From NCBI RefSeq assembly GCF_004010155.1, contig NZ_RRYH01000012.1, positions 1 to 64,000 of the forward strand: a DNA stretch of 64,000 bases. Direction: 5' to 3'. Of the stretch, positions 61,422 through 64,000 are shown one piece after another (within the stretch, counting starts at the first letter, position 1; each line of letters opens with the position of its first letter). Origin of the DNA: Solirhodobacter olei (lineage in GTDB: Bacteria; Pseudomonadota; Alphaproteobacteria; Rhodobacterales; Rhodobacteraceae). Under the pieces are notes generated by a model. That model worked only from the letters and a program-made list of their open reading frames with translations, searched no databases and was not told where the DNA came from. Both the position numbers and the translations under genes were made by a program.

Positions 61422-62597
61422 ATGGCAGACGGGCGGTTCACCGGATCCACACCCTGCACCCCAGCCACCCCGGCGGACGATGCCCTGAACCGGCTTCGCC
61501 TCATTCGTTCCCCCCGTATCGGCCCGGTCACCTACTGGCGCCTGATCGCCGAGCACGGCAGCGCCTCGGCCGCGCTCGACGCGCTGCCCGGGATCGCCAG
61601 CGCCGCCGGCCTCGCCGATTACGCCCCCTGCCCGCCGGAAACCGCCGCGGCCGAGATCGCCGCCGGCAACCGCCTGGGCGCCCGGCTCGTCACCTCCGAC
61701 ATGCTGGCCTATCCTGCGCCGCTCTCCGAACTGCCCGACGCGCCGCCGCTCGTCTGGATGCTCGGCGACCCCGCCGTGCTCGCCCGCCCGATGGTCGGCC
61801 TTGTCGGCGCCCGCAACGCCTCCAGCCTCGGGCTGCGCATCGCCCGCCGCCTGGCGGGCGAGCTGCGCGAGGCCGGCTTCACCGTGGTCTCCGGCCTCGC
61901 CCGCGGCATCGACGCCGCCGCGCATGAGGCGGCGCTGCCCGGGGCCACGGTCGCCGTCCAGGCCGGCGGCCTCGACGTGCTCTACCCGGCCGAGAACGCC
62001 GATCTCGCCCGCCGGATCGGCGAGACCGGCTGCCGCCTGTCCGAACAGCCGATCGGCCTGCAGCCAGCGCCACGCCACTTCCCGCTGCGCAACCGGCTGA
62101 TCTCCGGCCTCTCCCGCGCCGTCGTGGTGGTCGAGGCCGCATCGCGCTCCGGCAGCCTGATCACGGCGCGCAACGCGCTCGACCAGGGGCGCGAGGTCCT
62201 CGCCGTGCCCGGCCACCCGTTCGATGCCCGCTCCGGCGGCTGCAACCTGCTGATCCGCGACGGCGCCACGCTGGTCCGCTCGGCAGAGGACGTGATCGAG
62301 GCGCTGACGGCCGCCGCGCCCCTGCGCCCCTCCCCCGCCGTCGCGGCCCGTCCCGCCGCTGCCGCCGCAGCCTCCGTCCCGCCGAAGCGCCGCCGCGCGC
62401 CCTCGCCCGCGCTGCGCGAGATCGCAGCCCTTCACCGCCAGATCCTCGACCGGCTCGGCCCCAGCCCGCTGGCCGAGGATCAGCTGATCCGCGACCTCGC
62501 CCTGCCCGCCGCCGCGGTCGCGCCGGAACTGGTGACGCTGGAACTCGCCGGCCGCATCCTGCGCCAGCCCGGCGGCCTGCTTTCGCGGCCGAACTAG
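61422..62597 (+). CDS. dprA: DNA-processing protein DprA
   Basis: DprA binds incoming single-stranded DNA and loads RecA, in natural transformation and in receipt of gene transfer agent DNA. It has 391 residues: a SAM-like N-terminal domain (about 20-90), the Rossmann DprA core (GLVGARNASSLGLRIARRLAG, given as GLVGARNASS and SGLARGIDAAAHEAAL), and a C-terminal winged helix (about 325-390) after an Ala/Pro linker. The ATG follows GAGGCGAGG. A CtrA-like site lies upstream. Confidence 0.96.
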   Translation: MADGRFTGSTPCTPATPADDALNRLRLIRSPRIGPVTYWRLIAEHGSASAALDALPGIASAAGLADYAPCPPETAAAEIAAGNRLGARLVTSDMLAYPAPLSELPDAPPLVWMLGDPAVLARPMVGLVGARNASSLGLRIARRLAGELREAGFTVVSGLARGIDAAAHEAALPGATVAVQAGGLDVLYPAENADLARRIGETGCRLSEQPIGLQPAPRHFPLRNRLISGLSRAVVVVEAASRSGSLITARNALDQGREVLAVPGHPFDARSGGCNLLIRDGATLVRSAEDVIEALTAAAPLRPSPAVAARPAAAAAASVPPKRRRAPSPALREIAALHRQILDRLGPSPLAEDQLIRDLALPAAAVAPELVTLELAGRILRQPGGLLSRPN

Positions 62598-62627
62598 CGG
62601 GGCCCATCCGGCGCCGGGGACCGAAAG

Positions 62628-62691
62628 CGTTGCGCGAGAGTCCTGACCGGCGTCCCGCAATACGGTGCTTTTACGGTGCGAAAGCGGTGCC
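62628..62691 (+). repeat. 64-nt dispersed repeat, copy 2 (upstream of topA)
   Basis: It aligns with 5772-5834 over its whole length, with identical 10-nt left and 22-nt right ends. It lies 108 nt before the topA ATG and could contribute to its promoter or be the 3' end of dprA mRNA. Confidence 0.75.
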
Positions 62692-62798
62692 GAAACGGTA
62701 CGCCCCGGCAGCCTCCTCGCGCCCCCTCCATTGACATTGCCAAGCCATCGCCCACATGTTGCGCCGCCGCCGAAGCAGCCGTGCCGTAAGGGGAATTC

Positions 62799-64000
62799 AT
62801 GCCAGTCGTCGTCGTCGAGTCACCGGCCAAGGCCAAGACAATCAACAAATATCTCGGCCCGGACTATACGGTTCTCGCCTCCTACGGCCATGTCCGCGAC
62901 CTGCCCCCGAAGGATGGTTCGGTCGACACCGAACACGATTTTTCGATGAAATGGGAAGTCGCCGCCGACAGCAAGAAACACGTCCGCGCCATCGCCGAAG
63001 CGCTGAAATCCGACAACAATCTGATCCTCGCCACCGACCCCGATCGCGAGGGCGAGGCGATCTCCTGGCACCTCAAGGAGGCGCTGGCGAAATCGATCAA
63101 GAAGGACACGAAGGTCTCCCGCGTCACCTTCAACGCGATCACCAAATCCGCCGTCACCTCGGCCATGGCCGCCCCGCGCGAGGTCGATACCGCGCTGGTC
63201 GACGCCTATCTCGCCCGCCGCGCACTGGATTACCTCGTCGGCTTCAATCTCTCGCCGGTGCTCTGGCGCAAGCTGCCCGGCGCGCGCTCGGCCGGGCGGG
63301 TGCAATCCGTCTGCCTCCGCCTCATCGTGGAGCGCGAGATGGAGATCGAGGCCTTCAAGCCCCGTGAATACTGGACCATCGCCGCCCAGCTCGCCACGCC
63401 CCGCGGGCAGGGGTACGAGGCCCGCCTGACCGTCCTCGGCGGCAAGAAGCTCGAGCGCTTCGACATCGCGACGGCCGAGGCGGCCGAGCTCGCCGTCCAA
63501 GCCATCACCTCGCGCGCCCTGTCGGTCAAGTCGGTCGAGGCCAAGCCCGCCTCCCGCAACCCCTACCCGCCGTTCATGACCTCGACCCTGCAGCAGGAGG
63601 CCAGCCGCAAGCTCGGCCTCGGCGCGCGGGCCTGCATGTCCGCCGCCCAGCGCCTCTACGAGGCCGGCCATATCACCTACATGCGGACCGACGGCATCGA
63701 CATGGCGCCCGAGGCCGTGATGGCCGCCCGCGAAGAGATCGGCCGCCGCTTCGGGGCGAAATACATCCCCGACAGCCCGCGGATGTACAAGAACAAGGCC
63801 AAGAACGCGCAGGAAGCCCACGAGTGCATCCGGCCGACGGACATGTCCGCCGGGCCCGACAAGCTGCGCATCTCCGACGCCGACCAGCGCCGGCTTTACG
63901 AGCTGATCTGGAAGCGCACCATCGCCAGCCAGATGGCCGCCTCGCGGCTGGAACGCACCACCGTCGACATCGCAAGCGCCGACGGCAACGTCGAGCTGCG
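62799..64000 (+). CDS. topA: DNA topoisomerase I, N-terminal part (runs off the window)
   Basis: TopA relaxes negative supercoils behind polymerases. The first 400 residues are present; the gene continues past the right edge. The Toprim domain begins VVVESPAKAKTINKYLG with the acidic metal-binding ATDPDREGEA (about 76-85). The catalytic Tyr is in GHITYMRTDG (about 295). The ATG has a TAAGGGG site 6 nt away. The gene reads in the same direction as dprA after a 201-nt gap containing a dispersed repeat. Confidence 0.97.
   Translation, partial: MPVVVVESPAKAKTINKYLGPDYTVLASYGHVRDLPPKDGSVDTEHDFSMKWEVAADSKKHVRAIAEALKSDNNLILATDPDREGEAISWHLKEALAKSIKKDTKVSRVTFNAITKSAVTSAMAAPREVDTALVDAYLARRALDYLVGFNLSPVLWRKLPGARSAGRVQSVCLRLIVEREMEIEAFKPREYWTIAAQLATPRGQGYEARLTVLGGKKLERFDIATAEAAELAVQAITSRALSVKSVEAKPASRNPYPPFMTSTLQQEASRKLGLGARACMSAAQRLYEAGHITYMRTDGIDMAPEAVMAAREEIGRRFGAKYIPDSPRMYKNKAKNAQEAHECIRPTDMSAGPDKLRISDADQRRLYELIWKRTIASQMAASRLERTTVDIASADGNVEL

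Overview
The window is a gene-dense, very GC-rich stretch of an alphaproteobacterial chromosome. It most likely comes from the order Rhodobacterales (Paracoccaceae/'Rhodobacteraceae'). The pointers are the split aa3 cytochrome oxidase (ctaD alone, and ctaC-ctaB-small gene-ctaG-ctaE followed by SURF1 and thrC), the glyQ / DUF6446-like / glyS / PPDK-like cluster, FNR-type and CtrA-type operators, and a SAM-II riboswitch before metZ. The genus cannot be fixed from the sequence. I see no prophage, insertion sequence, CRISPR array or integrase; this is core chromosome with interspersed intergenic repeats.

Layout. 180-2667: msrPQ methionine sulfoxide reductase, a fasciclin lipoprotein and a small membrane protein. 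2738-7239 (minus): clpB, a phosphotransferase-like kinase and a nucleoside deaminase, with a repeat-filled gap at 5354-5849. 7397-12158: pyrF, then the glycerol locus (glpR divergent from glpD-glpK). 12214-15922: a YedK/HMCES-type protein, tRNA-Leu(GAG), a peptidoglycan-binding protein, lipB and a cytochrome c. 16080-18327: ctaD under a perfect FNR box, then a DUF2244 gene. 18526-25564: a YqeY-like gene, carA, a large glycosyltransferase with a GspE/MshEN-like N-terminus under a CtrA site, a GntR regulator, a HAD phosphatase and a UbiH-like hydroxylase. 25666-30549: an aminotransferase, two Lrp regulators divergent from ilvC, and malonyl-CoA decarboxylase. 30679-42812: a lipoprotein, folB-folP-glmM, a SleB-type hydrolase, a PPDK-like protein, and glyS and glyQ. 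42986-52735: a catalytically dead trypsin-like protein, folE2, metZ, membrane proteins and a D-2-hydroxyacid-type dehydrogenase. 52735-59660 (minus): the second aa3 locus with its assembly factors. 59836-64000: tldD, dprA under a CtrA-like site, and the 5' part of topA.

How the parts connect. Two separate loci together encode aa3 oxidase subunits I, II and III and four assembly factors (heme O synthase, CtaG, SURF1 and probably a 57-residue membrane protein). Both have FNR-type boxes upstream, so oxygen-dependent co-regulation is plausible. Folate (folE2, folB, folP), amino acid (ilvC, metZ, thrC) and pyrimidine (pyrF, carA) genes are spread through the window. Two CtrA-type sites tie a polysaccharide synthase and the DNA-uptake protein DprA to the CtrA regulon that in this order controls gene transfer agents, motility and surface properties.

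The most striking unexplained structure is a family of 45-170 nt intergenic repeats (at least nine copies at eight loci). Each copy folds into one or two hairpins whose stem sequences differ between copies but stay paired. Every copy lies just downstream of a stop codon and in the sense of that gene, and no full copy lies in a divergent promoter region. This argues for a function in the 3' end of the mRNA.
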